NCBI GenBank assembly: GCA_040954595.2
Contig: CM082597.2
Location: forward strand, 3,596,001 to 3,660,000
Reading direction: 5' to 3'
Source: Balanoglossus misakiensis
Lineage: Eukaryota > Hemichordata
Length of the DNA stretch: 64,000 nt
This document shows positions 1 to 12,352 of this stretch, one piece after another. Under the pieces are notes generated by a model. The model worked only from the letters and a program-made list of their open reading frames with translations, was not told where the DNA came from and ran no database searches. Numbering within the stretch: the stretch's first letter is position 1; each line of letters starts with the position of its first letter. The position numbers and the translations under genes were made by a program.

Positions 1-1590
1 ATACTATTTTAACCGTGTATGTGGGTAGAATACGCATGATACAAGACCCATTGCATGAATACAGCAGTCCTGTTCACCAGAATCACAATTGGAGTATATG
101 TACATATGTTGCCAAACATTCAGCTCTCGGAGCTTTAAAATGACAACATCAAAACATGGCGATAACTCTCTCCTGAGAAAACTTGACTAGGATCTGAATA
201 ACACATCCGATTTGTGCATGTTATGACATCATTGTGCACTCACATTAAAACAGGCGTTCTATAGACGCCGCACAAGAAGAGAACCGACGCATTTAAAGAC
301 GCAGTTAGGTCAGGGTCATGTTGGTACACCTGTGTTAATGTCGTTATAAAACCCAACCATTAGATAGGCTCCGGTGAACTCATTGACTGGCAAAGTAAAC
401 TCCATAAATTGGTGACGTCCGTGTGGAAATGGAAGTTCCTTACGATCGCAGGCCATGCCCGCTGACTGTGTTGGCGGCCTGAGTGTATGTTGGCTGGGGA
501 AAGTGTGCACTTTTTGTCGTCTGAAGAATGTTGACGCTAAATGAACAATGCGGAGTGACATCTTGCGGCAGCTGGCAGTATTGTTCCGAGAATTTCCACT
601 ACTCACAAGAAATAGCCACCGGAAAACGTGGCCTTTTAAATAGCAATAAGTCTGCGCGCAAGTCTTTGTGTTATACGTCACAGGGTTAATGTCCCAATCG
701 CAGTTATCTTGACAATGACCCCGGGGAGTGATCTATCCCTCGGCTGTGAGAAGGCTGGCCAAAATGGCGTCCAGATAGGTGCTGAGTCAGTAATCTGCTT
801 GAATATAGTCCCTTGAACATAGTACCAATAAAACAGGCGAGGAATTACCACAGTTATACTGACGTTTGCAGACTTGAATCAAAATTGTAAGCTTACGGCC
901 GGATGATATTTTAACAAAAGACACACTCGCTGTATGAAGCAAGTTCGTGTCAAAAAAGTCAGCTCGAAAACTTCGATGGCTGACATTCCTTACTTTGTCA
1001 TGACAAGTGCCTTCACCTTTCTACTAACGATAATGACAAATTCTCTAAACAGGGAGTATGATATCTTTTGCAAGCTTAGCAACAATCATCAATATTTAAT
1101 AAAAAGCCATCGGTAATACCCAGCCTCGCCGGACCATCAATTTATGAATTAATGGTTCTAAAATACATCTTTTATGTTATTTCCTATGCCATGTTTGTGC
1201 CCAAAACAAATATGCCATTCTTGCAATAAAATGAAATATCAATAATCGCACAAAGATCTGAGAGCCTTTTGTACTCTAGAAGAGAAAAATGGTCGAATTA
1301 AAGTGGAATGGTTTGACTTGGAGTAATTGATAAAGGTATACTCTAGGGAGTATCATGGAACTATCAATGCGACTCGCCGAGTGATCAAGAACGGGGTTTT
1401 TTACGACATGGATAGCATAACCTATCCATGCCATCTATCAGACCTGCTGAAGTGGGGTTTAACATTTACGTTTTGAAGTCCTACATGTAATTTCTCTGCT
1501 GTGCCTGTGTTTCTGTATGTTTGTAGGCCCAATGTATGTATGTATGTATGTATGTATGTATGTATGTATGTATGTATGTATGTATGTATG

Positions 1591-1621
<31 letters not shown>

Positions 1622-2015
1622 GATCTTCTGGATCACTCAACATATTAGGGAACAAAATTGTTGGACATTTACCTTAATTAAACTTGACAATGGAATGACC
1701 TATGCGATCAGTATTCATCATTGCGCGCATGGACAGTGGTATCCAGTCCTGTGGATAGAATGACTGCAATTAGTTCATAATGTTACTGCATGTCCACAGG
1801 AGAATATTCGGGAAGGGCACCTCAAGATATTTGTTGGGGGGGGATTTTCTAACCTTTGGTATTTTCCTGATCAGTCAAAAGGGGATGTAGATATTGCAAA
1901 TTAAATGCAGGGAGACAACCCATTAATTAGTTACATCACTCAAGAAGCTAATATTTCAATCATGTACGAAATCATTATTACTGTTTGACTGACTCGACTT
2001 TATTTTTTCCTGCAG
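1..2015. other. Upstream flank or intron of the NCAM-like gene; no exon recognised
   Basis: No reading frame here could be tied to a known protein. The first adhesion-gene exon seen (2016) needs one base from an upstream exon, and no plausible signal-peptide exon ending in that phase was found. The stretch holds an ATGT tetranucleotide array at 1532-1621. It could be the first intron of the adhesion gene or its 5' flank. Confidence 0.5.
1532..1621. repeat. (ATGT)n microsatellite
   Basis: About 22 near-perfect tandem copies of a four-base unit. The translations MYVC and YIHT across it are repeat artefacts. Confidence 0.95.
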
Positions 2016-5000
2016 GTGCTCAAACAGATGTTTATCTTTTTCCATCGGTGGACCAGTATCTAGCGGTCGGTGACTCTTTCAGCGTCACTTGTGAAGTTAT
2101 TGACGGTACCAACCCCAAGTGGTATGACTCGAACCAGAACGAAATCCTGGCACTTTCGCAACCAGGTAAGGGATCGACCATTAGAAGTTGGGGGGGGGGG
2201 GTAAAAGGAGTTTTCTGAAACCTGTGATTGGCTATATTTGAATCCGACTTAGCGTCTGGATGATTTATTTGATTTTTGATTTCTAAAAATACCGTTGCAC
2301 TCAAAGCAGTCTGGTGACCCCTTGTATCAGGCAGTCATTATCTTTGTTTACCCAGCCAAACGATACAGGATATGTTATAAAATTTATGAAACTCATGGTT
2401 GCGTACCAGAACCTCATGGAGTAAAACCTAACTAGAGGTTTTTATTTATGTTTAAAACATCGACAGTTATTAAACACCCTATACATATTTTTTTTTATTT
2501 CAAATATTTTCCCTCATATTCACATTTAATGGTTAACTCAGACATGTATGGTATATGAAAACCGACAACACCCACAAATGATCTCACTTTTACACGCTAT
2601 CTGTATTTCTGGATTACAGGCTTCAACACAAGACGATATGTGGAGAGGTCGGGTACAGAGATAGCCACACTTTGGTTTGAAGGGATTTTGGATTCGGACA
2701 GCGGCGAATACAAGTGTGAAGTGGGATCCGTGTCACAAACGATAACCATTACCATCACAGGTGTGTTCTAACTGCTGCATCATTTTGTATTATTTATTTC
2801 TGAATGAATAAAAAACACTATCACCAGTGGCGCTTAGAAAATGGACGAAAATCTCATGCAGTTCTGGTACCTGAATAGCATACCAATAAACAGATCTATC
2901 TATACTGACTTTCAATGTCTATCCCTCTCTCTGTCTTGACCAGAACCCATCGACTTTGGGACCACTCCTACCACACAACACCTCATCAAGGACGAAGATG
3001 GTTTCGTTGCATGTGACGTCACATCGTTCCCCGTGCCCTCGTTGCACTGGAAATTCAACGACTATCGTATTTATGACGGTAAGCCCTTTCAAAACATGAT
3101 TGATTCCGGCAATTTGACATCAAACTTGTAATTTGCCTGAAAAAATGACCTCAATATACATGAATACATATCAAAGTCTCATTGTAAGTTTACAGTGTGG
3201 ACAATATATTAGAAGCAGATATCGATTTCTCTTACAGATGAACATTTCGAGATGCAGGCTAATGGATTGAAGGTAAATGACGTAACGATAGACGACCAGG
3301 GCACCTACACATGCGTAGCTCGTATCAAAGAAACCGGGGACGTCCAACCGCTGAATATCAATGTTTCCGTGTACGGTAAGGGCAAGGAATTAGCATAATA
3401 GCCATGTACCACCTGTTCACAACTTTAAAATGGATACGACAATAGGTGATTTTCAGCTCACTGTGAGATCTCGCGTAAACTTGGTTAATTACCATGACAA
3501 CAAACAAGTAACGCAAGTCAAGCTTTGTATGAAACGAGGATGAGTGCAGAGTTTAACAACAACAGTACTGTAACTTTTGTGCCGATAGGCCATTTCTTGT
3601 TTTGTCCTGTGTCACATGAGAATGTCCAGCTCCCGAACAAACTGTCGAGCCACGCCTGATCTCGCAGGGTCTCGTGAAGTTTGGAAAATGGTCTATTATA
3701 TGGAAAGTGATATCATGGTAGCCGAAATCTGATCAATCCAGTTGTTTTAGATCATTCGCAGTTCATATATAATCATTTTGAAGTCCCTGGTGGGTACGTC
3801 CTGGAAGTCCCAGGGGGCCATTTTCCATCAAGATTGTGAGTTTGGATATCGGTACAAAACACATGGTCATTGGCTGAGTGGCTCCACCACAACAAGCGCG
3901 AAATCTCAGACAGCTAAATAGGCTCCAATATCGTTTGACCAATAGTCCAATTCGCCTATCAACCAATCACATGAAATGATTACGTCTTATTAATAATCGT
4001 AAAGTGGTCTTAACAATATGAGGGAGATCTAACATTAAAAAAAATCAACCAAACAAGTAAAACAAGTATAATTTTAATGGAACTGTATTGTTCCCATTTA
4101 TGGTACGTAGAAACCAGACGAGCTTTAATGGCGAAAAAGATCCGACCAAATGATCGCGACATAGCATTAGCGGTAATGGGAACGCCACATTAGTAACTCC
4201 GATAATCATCAAATTTTCATCAACGACAGTTCGACTTTTGAGTAATCTATAAGGAGATTTCCGTATTTATACAATAAATGGAGGTAATTGATTTCAGTTG
4301 AGCGCCGATCTTGCAACGGTATCGCCCACTTCTCCCACGGAATGGTCATCGACGTATAGGCAGTGATACCAGATGTGTATCGTTCATACATTTTGTACTC
4401 TGTGTAGAACACCGCCATTCAAAGTTATCTGAGTGACTTTTACTGTAATCGTCTGCTGTGACCTAGAGCTTAGAGAATCTAGTGCTTCTGGATTTGATAA
4501 TGTCAATCAAGGTGTATATTCTAACTTGGGTGGACATAATCTCAAAGTGACATCAACTGTGCGATTTATATTTCCAACTAGTTGCCCTATTGCAATCATT
4601 GTTTTAAACTAACATTTGTAAAAAAATCCATGTTGAACTCAAAGTATGCTAGTTCCAAGCAAACTGAGGTATTAAATTGTCATGAGGAGCCACATTTTAA
4701 GAAAATTGTAAAATGGCAAACATTACATATTTTCATTAGTTTTTGGTATATGATTATTCTTGCCTGAATAGAATACAGACTGAAATTGGTAGTTTTAGTT
4801 AATACTCCCCTTTCCCACCAATATTTAGTTGAACCCTTTTGTATTGTATGTTATTTTGAGACCATTACACAAAGAAATAGGGATGAAAGGGTCATGTTAA
4901 AGTAACATCCGCAAAGAGGAAACCAAATAATGGCATCCACTCTGAAATTATGAAACACGCAAATTACATGAAAAATAACAGCAAAGTGACCGCACATGGA

Positions 5001-8000
5001 GTCAAGGAACTGATCGGGTTATAAGGTTAATTGCCCAGTCGGTTTTGTGTGCAGACCAATGCATAGGCAAAGAGGTATTAATCAGTCAAGCACGCATTCC
5101 ACTGGCATATGGGAAGCAAAAACACAGCGGCAGCTAATGCAGAGAATCCATTTAGTGGCCAGACACTGCCGGGTTAATGGCATTCATGCAGCGGGATTTA
5201 TGAATTAATGAAGACGGTCGTGATTGAGACGTGCTGATTTCTGTCTACTCTGGCAGAGTCTGGGCATCTGTGGCTTGATGACCCACTTATCCGATACCAA
5301 ACGTTGGCTTTGATACTTCAATATGCTTTGCAGCTTAATATGGATACAGTGTAAAAGTCTCAGATAACAGAATCAAATCTTATAGTTCATTAATTATGAA
5401 AGCTGGTTGGACAAAAGAATGTCACTAAATTAGAGATGACTAATGATGTATGTATGTATGTATGTATGTATGTATGTATGTATGTATGTATGTATGTATG
5501 TATGTATGTATGTATGTATGTACAATGTATGAGTTTTTTAAACAATGTTATTGGGCAGTACATTCCAAACTACACCATTAATCATTATTTCATTTCATTT
5601 TTGATTTCAGAATTACCACAATTTCTACAAGTACCAGAGAGCACTGGCAACGTGGAAGGCAGAAGTGTGGCCTTCTATTGCAGAGCCACCGGTATTCCAG
5701 TTCCGGGTTTAACATGGAAGTTTGGTGATGAGGAGATCTCATCCAGCGAAAAGTACTCCATTAGTAAGTGGGGATTATTTTCCTTAATTTCGCATTCACA
5801 ATCATGTCTTCCCATCAAGAAGCCAGATCAACTTATCAGTTGTCTAACCAGATGACCACACTAAACAATTACTTAGTCAGTGGCTTTGGTATATGTTTAT
5901 ACCAAAGCTAATCTTTGATAATGTACACATAAATTACGTGATTTACTGAAATTCACTGTAGATCCATAGTAAACATTGTCATACATATTCAATCGTTCAA
6001 ATGATAGTGATACATGTAGATCTGAAATTTGATTCACTGTCAAGCTTTGTAGACATTTTCCTAAAGGAAACCATAATTGTATATATACCATAAAAGATAA
6101 CGTTTAAAACTCTTTAAATATTAATAATGCTGACTCATTTATGGATAACTTCGCTTCATTGTTGCATGACGTCAGTGTCTAACGACCAACTTTTTAAAAA
6201 CAGGCTCTGCATAATGGTACATGTTTCTCATTACACCGATGTTAAATATCTGAAAATCCCACTCTATTACAGTCAAGATGATTTTTGATGGCACTGATGA
6301 CTATATCTGCTGATGCCATCTCTGATTTTACGGCATGTTATTCCATTATTCTTAATTTAAAAAAAAATTGGTATCTGATAAAATTAATGCATCATAAAAT
6401 CCAACATCCACTCTCATAAATGCAAAATTTACTATATTCCATTACCAACCATTCTTTATAAATTTTAGATAATGTTCTATTTCGAATTGAACACTGTAAT
6501 ATTGTTTGTGACGCTTATTCTGGAGTAGAAACATTTACAAGCATTCCATTTTTTTTCTGAAAATGCAAGTCAATCCCCACTGTATTATTCACGGTATATT
6601 GATGTGAAAACAAAAGACGGGAAAGGGCTATTACGCGTATAGAATTGGTCGGCTGTGCATTTAATCCGCTCTCGCACTGTATTTGCACTTGTGAGTCGCA
6701 TCTGTAATGGCGGGATGATCTCACCGTCCATTAAGACCATTAATATATACCACTTACCAGTGGTCATTCTCTTTTAAGTTGTGATATTGCACTGGGATGG
6801 TCATCAAGTCGTGTCTCCCATTTCATGCATGGCATCCGCTGCCAAAGAGACTCTGTGATATCACAATGTATAATTAAAGAAAAAAGAAAAAAACCCGATG
6901 AATCACTGTAGAGTCAATTCGCGAGGTTCTGTATTCAATTGATCGCTCTTTTTGCAGAACTCGTTTAAGGCTAACAAGCCTCTGCAAACAGAACATTTTT
7001 CTCGGGCACTGAGGTGTCTATTGTAGACAGGTTTGATTGCACGATCACTGTATAAAACCTTACTGTATAAACAATTATGTGTTTTGTTGTTTGTCGTGGC
7101 TGTGCTGTATTGTTTTATGACTGTTTGTTTTCGCAGCTACTGACCATGTAAATACTAGTACTGTATATTTGACTTATGAACTTTTTCTTTACGGCTGACC
7201 ATGTAAATACTGTATATCTGACCATGGACGCCCATGATCTGACCTATAGTATTTTAGAATCATGGATGGGGGATGTGATGACTACCCCCCGTCAAAGTCA
7301 TTTTATAAGTCGCAGCGATATTATAAGTCGCACCCCTTCTTTGAAAGACTTGTTTGGGAGGAGATTTTAAGGAAATGAATACAACAGAACATTGGTATTA
7401 TAAGTCGCACCCCCTTTTCGGCACACACTGTCACTCAAAAAAGGCGCGTCTTATAAAATGACTTTAACGTTAGTACTGTGTATTTGACTTATGAAATTTG
7501 TCTTTACGGCTGACCATGTAAATACTGTATGTCTGACCATGGACGCCCATGATCTGACCTATAGTATTTTAGAATCATGGATGGGGATATGATGACTACC
7601 CCCCGTTAAAGTCATTTTATAAGTCGCAGCGATATGACCCTTCTTTGAAAGACTTGTTTGGGAGGAGATTTTAAGGACATGAATACAACAGAACATTGGT
7701 ATTATAAGTCGCACCCTCTTTTCGGCACACACTGTCACTCAAAAAAGGCACCGCGCGTCTTATAAAATGACTTTAACGGTAATTATTCTCTTTTGCTCTC
7801 CCTCTCTCTTCTTCTTACCAGCTTCGACGCGCAACGGTACATCTATACTAAGCATCAATAATCTTGAAGTCTCTGACGGCGGCACCTACACCTGCGTGGC
7901 CAGCTCTCCCGTCTCCGACAGGGAAGCATCAGCCAACCTGTTGATTCACACCGTCCCCGAGATCAGCTCCCCCACGAACAGAACGGTCGAGGAAGGCGAC

Positions 8001-11000
8001 CAGGTCTCGTTCACCTGCACGTTGATCAAGGGCAGCCCCGAGCCCACACTGAGGTGGCAACGCAATAACGAAGACCTGTACTACGGAACGCAGGTGAGAG
8101 AATCAACCCTTTCACCCCCAGTTCCCTATTCAGAGGTCTCACCTTACCATAGAAAACAATGGGTTTGGACTGAACCATGGTGGGGAAAGGGTTAAATTAT
8201 GATCAGTGCAAAAAAAAATTACTGTAAAACACTTTATTTTCGCGAGCAATTAATTTTCGCCATATACGCGAGAGCGCGAAAATAAAAAGTCGTGTAAATT
8301 GTTTTTGAAGATAACGATGCAGTGAATGCAATAAGAGAACGTGAAAATTAATACTTGCGAAACAGTGGCCTCTCTCGATATCACGAAAAATTTAACTCGC
8401 GAAAATAAAGTGTTTTACAGTATTGCACAGAACCACTGACATATTTACAATTGTCACTGATCACTGATTCATCTCCCTTGTCGTGAAATTCTAGCCATCA
8501 GATCCTCGCATGGAGATATCAGCTTTTGGAGATAGTATAGTATTGACTATCAACAATGTCAACAGCCGGGATATTGGGGCCTACACTTGTATTGCGCAGA
8601 ACTTTGCCGGACAAGACGCGAAGAATTTCTTCATCAATGTTGAACGTAAGTATGAAAAAATGTACAAATGTTTTCTTGACATAACTATGATATGTAAATT
8701 AAGGTGACGTTCAACCTTTGATAAGTAAGGGGCACCAAGCTGTAACTTGACACATGCACTACTAGTAGTGTGCCAACTATACCAACACAACTCACCAATG
8801 ATTCTACATTAAACTCATAAACTTAAGGCATACCAGAAGTGCTGACACAAACATATTTACAAAAATTCTCCAATAACTTTTTCAAAAGGTTTTGAAAAAT
8901 CATGCTTGTTATAAGGGCACACATGGACTTGTTGATGTTGAAAACTAGTCTCCCTTGTCAAAAATGTTCTAATTCAACAGGACTATAGATTTTGAAACTT
9001 CGAAAGATTTCCATAGAAAAAGGGCCAGAACTACACAGAGCTTCTAAAGATGTCCATAAAAATTCTATAAATTTCAAAGGAAATTCTATAGGCTTTAGAA
9101 TTCTATAGATATCTATAGAATCTTTATTTTTATCTATAGAATTATGTGACTTCCCCTATCTTTCAGATGCTCCTTACATTGACACTGCCAGGACACCATC
9201 AGTGATCTACACATGGCTTGGACACCCGACAGAGATTAAATGCGTGGCCGTGGGTAACCCAGCACCAAAAATTCAGTGGGAATTTACAGGTGGGATGTTG
9301 AACGCTACCCTGGACACTCAGATTGGATTCAACACTTACCAAAGCTCTCTAATGGTAAGTTGCAACCTTAAAGGGACAAAGTCTCTCTCTCGCTGCCTTT
9401 TTTCCATTATGTTTGATACAAGACATCGTTTTATGATATTCTATATGTGGATATATAGTGAATCAACGTTCGACCATCACACAACTTCCATCCCTCTTGT
9501 AGACAAAATCATTGATGTGCAAATTGTTGCGTTCACAGGTTATAATGGGAAACACTGATTTCGGTGACTACAAGTGCATGGCTGGGAACTCGCGTAATTC
9601 CACACATTATATTATCATCGTGGAAGAAACATGTAAGTTACCAGACACAGTATGACTCAAGATGCGAATTTGTTGTATATATGAGTCAAGGGGTTTTACT
9701 TGTGTTAACTTCTGGACTAACAAGTAATTAGATTTAGGGATGTCATATTACTCACTGACTATATTGATCCATTTTTTATAGAGTATTTGTCATATACATG
9801 GGTATGAAAACACTACTCAAGCATATATATAATTAGCAAGGACAAAAATGCAAATTGGAGCTGACTAGTACTGTACAACTTATAGCTGCAATCTGTAGCA
9901 ATTATATAGTTAAATCTTGATTCTATTTCTTCATAATTTTTATTAATCAGATGCTCCCACAGCACCGAGTCGAGTACACGTAGTAACAACTACGCCAGTC
10001 AGTGTCATTCTGACGATTGAGGAACCAGACAGCTTTGGTGGATGGCCGATCGAGAGATGTAAAGTAATTATTATGCGTGGAACCAATGGTCCTAAACAAC
10101 AGGAAAAAATCGCTGATGGATATAAATGTAAGAAATTCGGTTAAGTTTGTGTAGTATGGTTAACATGGCGATCAGATTTCACAATTTCACGCAAATTGGT
10201 TTGTCTCCTGATGATACTTAGTTACAAAAATGTCTTGGGAAAAATCCTGATCATCCAACATATGCCGTCACTTAAAAATGTTGTCATGTCTGTGCACATG
10301 ACACATTTTGTGTTTGTTTGTACGTCAATTAGTGTAATATTCTATGTTGACAAATCCATATGAACAATTTTGGGGGTTCTTTGTATACAAATTGATATAC
10401 TGCTTAATATTGTAACTAATTTAACTAAGCCCAGTACGTCAAAATCATACATTCTGTGCGTACAGACAACACTATGAATTGTTGATCTAAGAATATCAAT
10501 AATTCTTGTTTGTTCTGCTTTAGTCGGTGAAGAAATTTCTGTGGATGGCCTGGAAGGTGAGAATGAATATACAGTGACTTCAGCATGTGCCAACAAGGTT
10601 GGATTTGGTGCGTACTCATCACCACCAGTTCTGTTCAACACATTGGCTTACAGTAAGTAATAACACAGTTAGTTCTCGAATAGTTTTCATTTTGTGCTAG
10701 GAGGTCAAATCACATTATAATAATTGCATTATGGGTAAAAAGTCGACAACTCGTTGTAGTTAGAGATAGAAATGATATGTTTACTGTATTTCATGACTTC
10801 CTTTGGTCAAACATTTCTGCCTTTATAGTAAGCATGTTTAAGTCATTCAACCTCTTTCATATTTTATTTATTCTGTTACAAAGTTTCAGAATATCACTTT
10901 AGTTTATGAACTCCTATTTCTTAAACAATATGGCCAAAAGTTGGCCATCTTGAAAACAGCTTATATGAAACGTCATCTCTGTTTGTATTCTAGGTACCCC

Positions 11001-11933
11001 TGGTGCTCCAAGCATTATCAGTAAACCGGTCTCTAAGTTACCAATGGCATACATACTGGAATGGATGATACCGGATAATGGCGGCCTTGAGATTAAATCA
11101 TATGAAATCACATATGGCGATGTAAGTGGCTGCCTTATATATATATTTTATACCTTATGTCTAATCCAGGGCTTACGTTTGGCTGAAAGATGTGATGTGG
11201 GAAATTCTAATTTTCGATAGTGTCTCGTGATTGGTTGAGAGACAATCATGTGATGTGGGAAATTCTAATCTTGGATAGTGTCTCGTGATTGGTTGAGAGA
11301 CAATCATGTGATGTGGGAAATTCTAATCTTGGATAGTGTCTCGTGATTGGTTGAGAGACAATCATGTGATGTGGGAAATTCTAATTTTGGATAGTGTCTC
11401 GTGATTGGTTGAGAGACAATCATGTGATGTGGGAAATTCTAATCTTCGACGGTGTATTCTATGGTCTTATGAAAACACTGAATCCCTTGGTTGGAAGTTC
11501 ACTATTCATGTTTGATTCTCAAAGCCTTAGTTTGTGCTGGCTATAAAATAACTTATTACAGAAAAACGTTCTACATCAGTTGATACCATGAGTGCAACTT
11601 GTCATGGTGTAAGAGTTCCCTGACCAATCACAATCTCTCTTACAGAACTCAGTCGACGACACCGGCATGTCAAAGGTCATCAGCGGGATACCACCTACCC
11701 AGACGGAGTACACCATCAGAAACCTGAACCCCAACACAGAATACCAAATCCAACTGAAGGCTTTAAATGACCAAGGGGCAGGTGAATCTTCCACTATCAC
11801 TGTCAAGACAGCAGAAGGACAGGACCCTGCGAATCCAGGGTATGGCAGTGGCTCAGAATCAACCGCAACAATTAGTTTTGTTTTGTTGTCCTCATGCATA
11901 CTATCTGCACTCTTAGAAATCTGCAGGACATGA
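2016..11933 (+). CDS. NCAM/Fasciclin-II-like adhesion protein, 5 Ig + 2 FN3 + GPI signal (5' incomplete)
   Basis: Homophilic cell-adhesion family acting at the surface of neurons and epithelia. Exons: 2016-2165, 2620-2760, 2944-3078, 3238-3375, 5611-5763, 7822-8093, 8495-8645, 9167-9354, 9539-9632, 9951-10127, 10524-10652, 10994-11121, 11646-11933. Phases agree and give 713 residues. Five Ig domains each show a paired cysteine (for example SVTC/EYKC, VACD/TYTC, FYCR/TYTC, SFTC/AYTC, EIKC/DYKC), with the DxGxYxC signature before the second. Two FN3 domains follow (9951-10652 and 10994 to about 11820). The C-terminus is a small-residue stretch (GYGSGSES), then a hydrophobic tail and a stop, typical of GPI attachment as in NCAM-120. 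Ig1 and Ig2 resemble NCAM in spacing. Most Ig domains are split over two exons as in vertebrate NCAM, but exon 7822-8093 joins the end of Ig3 to the start of Ig4. The signal-peptide exon is missing from view. Family assignment is firm; orthology to NCAM1/2 versus Fas2 is not resolved. Confidence 0.87.
3376..5610. other. Large intron of the NCAM-like gene
   Basis: Intron of about 2.2 kb between the Ig2 and Ig3 exons. No coding sequence recognised. It contains an ATGT array at 5446-5522 and a complex non-repetitive stretch around 5100-5215 rich in TAATGA/TTAATG-type motifs. Confidence 0.7.
5446..5522. repeat. (ATGT)n microsatellite
   Basis: About 19 tandem copies, 90 bases upstream of the Ig3 exon at 5611. 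Confidence 0.95.
5764..7821. other. Intron of the NCAM-like gene splitting Ig3
   Basis: Intron of about 2 kb between the two halves of Ig3. No gene recognised. The last 660 bases are a tandem duplication carrying inverted-repeat elements, described separately. Confidence 0.7.
7156..7783. repeat. 315-bp direct tandem duplication containing a TIR element
   Basis: Two adjacent copies begin at 7156 and 7471 with the same start (TAGTACTGT, then TATTTGACTTATGAA) and run in parallel to about 7783, with small gaps. Each ends in a roughly 175-bp inverted-repeat element (about 7289-7469 and 7604-7778) whose arms read AAAGTCATTTTATAAG inward from both ends. The second copy stops about 40 bases before the Ig3/Ig4 exon at 7822. 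Confidence 0.88.
8102..8194. repeat. Repeat family C, copy 1
   Basis: Shares a core (ACCTTACCATAGAAAACAA followed by GGGTTTGGACTGAA) with 12290-12352 and 34728-34792. This copy begins AACCCTTTCACC and ends with the near inverse GGGGAAAGGGTT, so it is probably a small inverted-repeat element. It starts about ten bases after the donor of the exon ending at 8093. Confidence 0.75.
8222..8420. mobile_element. TIR element family D (MITE-like), complete copy
   Basis: Perfect 25-bp terminal inverted repeats begin CTGTAAAACACTTTATTTTC at both ends, and TA is present on both sides as a probable target-site duplication. The element is 199 bp and non-coding, as expected for a non-autonomous DNA transposon. 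Relatives lie in dynein introns at 28211-28415 (with TIR), 37660-37785, 35760-35883, 43372-43457 and 53169-53222. Confidence 0.85.
9370..9537 (+). repeat. Repeat family A, copy inside the NCAM-like gene
   Basis: Starts TTAAAGGGACAAAGTC and continues through the GTTTGATACAAGACA and GATATATAGTGAATCAACG blocks seen in seven other copies. It fills nearly the whole intron between the two Ig5 exons. Confidence 0.85.
11190..11447. repeat. 58-bp minisatellite, about 4.4 units
   Basis: Unit starts TGTGATGTGGGAAATTCTAA, period 58 (11191, 11249 and onward), copies nearly identical. Each unit contains GTCTCGTGATTGGTTGAGAG, a short inverted TCTC/GAGA arrangement around an ATTGG (reverse CCAAT) core. It lies in the intron before the last exon of the adhesion gene. 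Confidence 0.93.
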
Positions 11934-12289
11934 CTTTGAATTTGATTAGAGAAAATCAAAATTAGATGGTAGGATTGTGTTTTTTTCTTTAAAAAATTTG
12001 TTTTTGCATTCAGCAATAGTGCTTTCACACCAGTCTGTAAAGACAGTGACAGATGCATGGATATGTTTACATTGGACCTTTGCAAAGTTCACCCTTAGCG
12101 TCAAAAATGGACGCCAAAATTGAGACTTAGCTAAGGTCCAATGTATATACACATATCACAGAGAAAACAGCCATGTCTGAAATATGTTTTAGGTTTTTTT
12201 CTTTTTTATGTAAGCTGTGATAAATACGTTGCTAAGAAGTCAATTGGACATTTTCATGATCCTTCCTGGTATTTCTAGAAGTTCCCTCT

Positions 12290-12352
12290 TTAGAGGTCCA
12301 ACCTTACCATAGAAAACAATGGGTTTGGACTGAACCATGTGGTGAAAGGGTA
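12290..12352. repeat. Repeat family C, copy 2
   Basis: Same core as at 8102-8194. It lies about 360 bases after the adhesion-gene stop codon, so probably in its 3' UTR or 3' flank. Confidence 0.75.

Noticed and set aside
316-681. 121-codon minus-strand open frame
   Set aside because: No recognisable domain, no splice or promoter context; consistent with chance.
934-1116. Open frame with hydrophobic MTSAFTFLLTIMTNS as a possible signal-peptide exon of the NCAM-like gene
   Set aside because: The only plausible donor after it (before GTATGA) leaves the wrong phase for joining to the exon at 2016.
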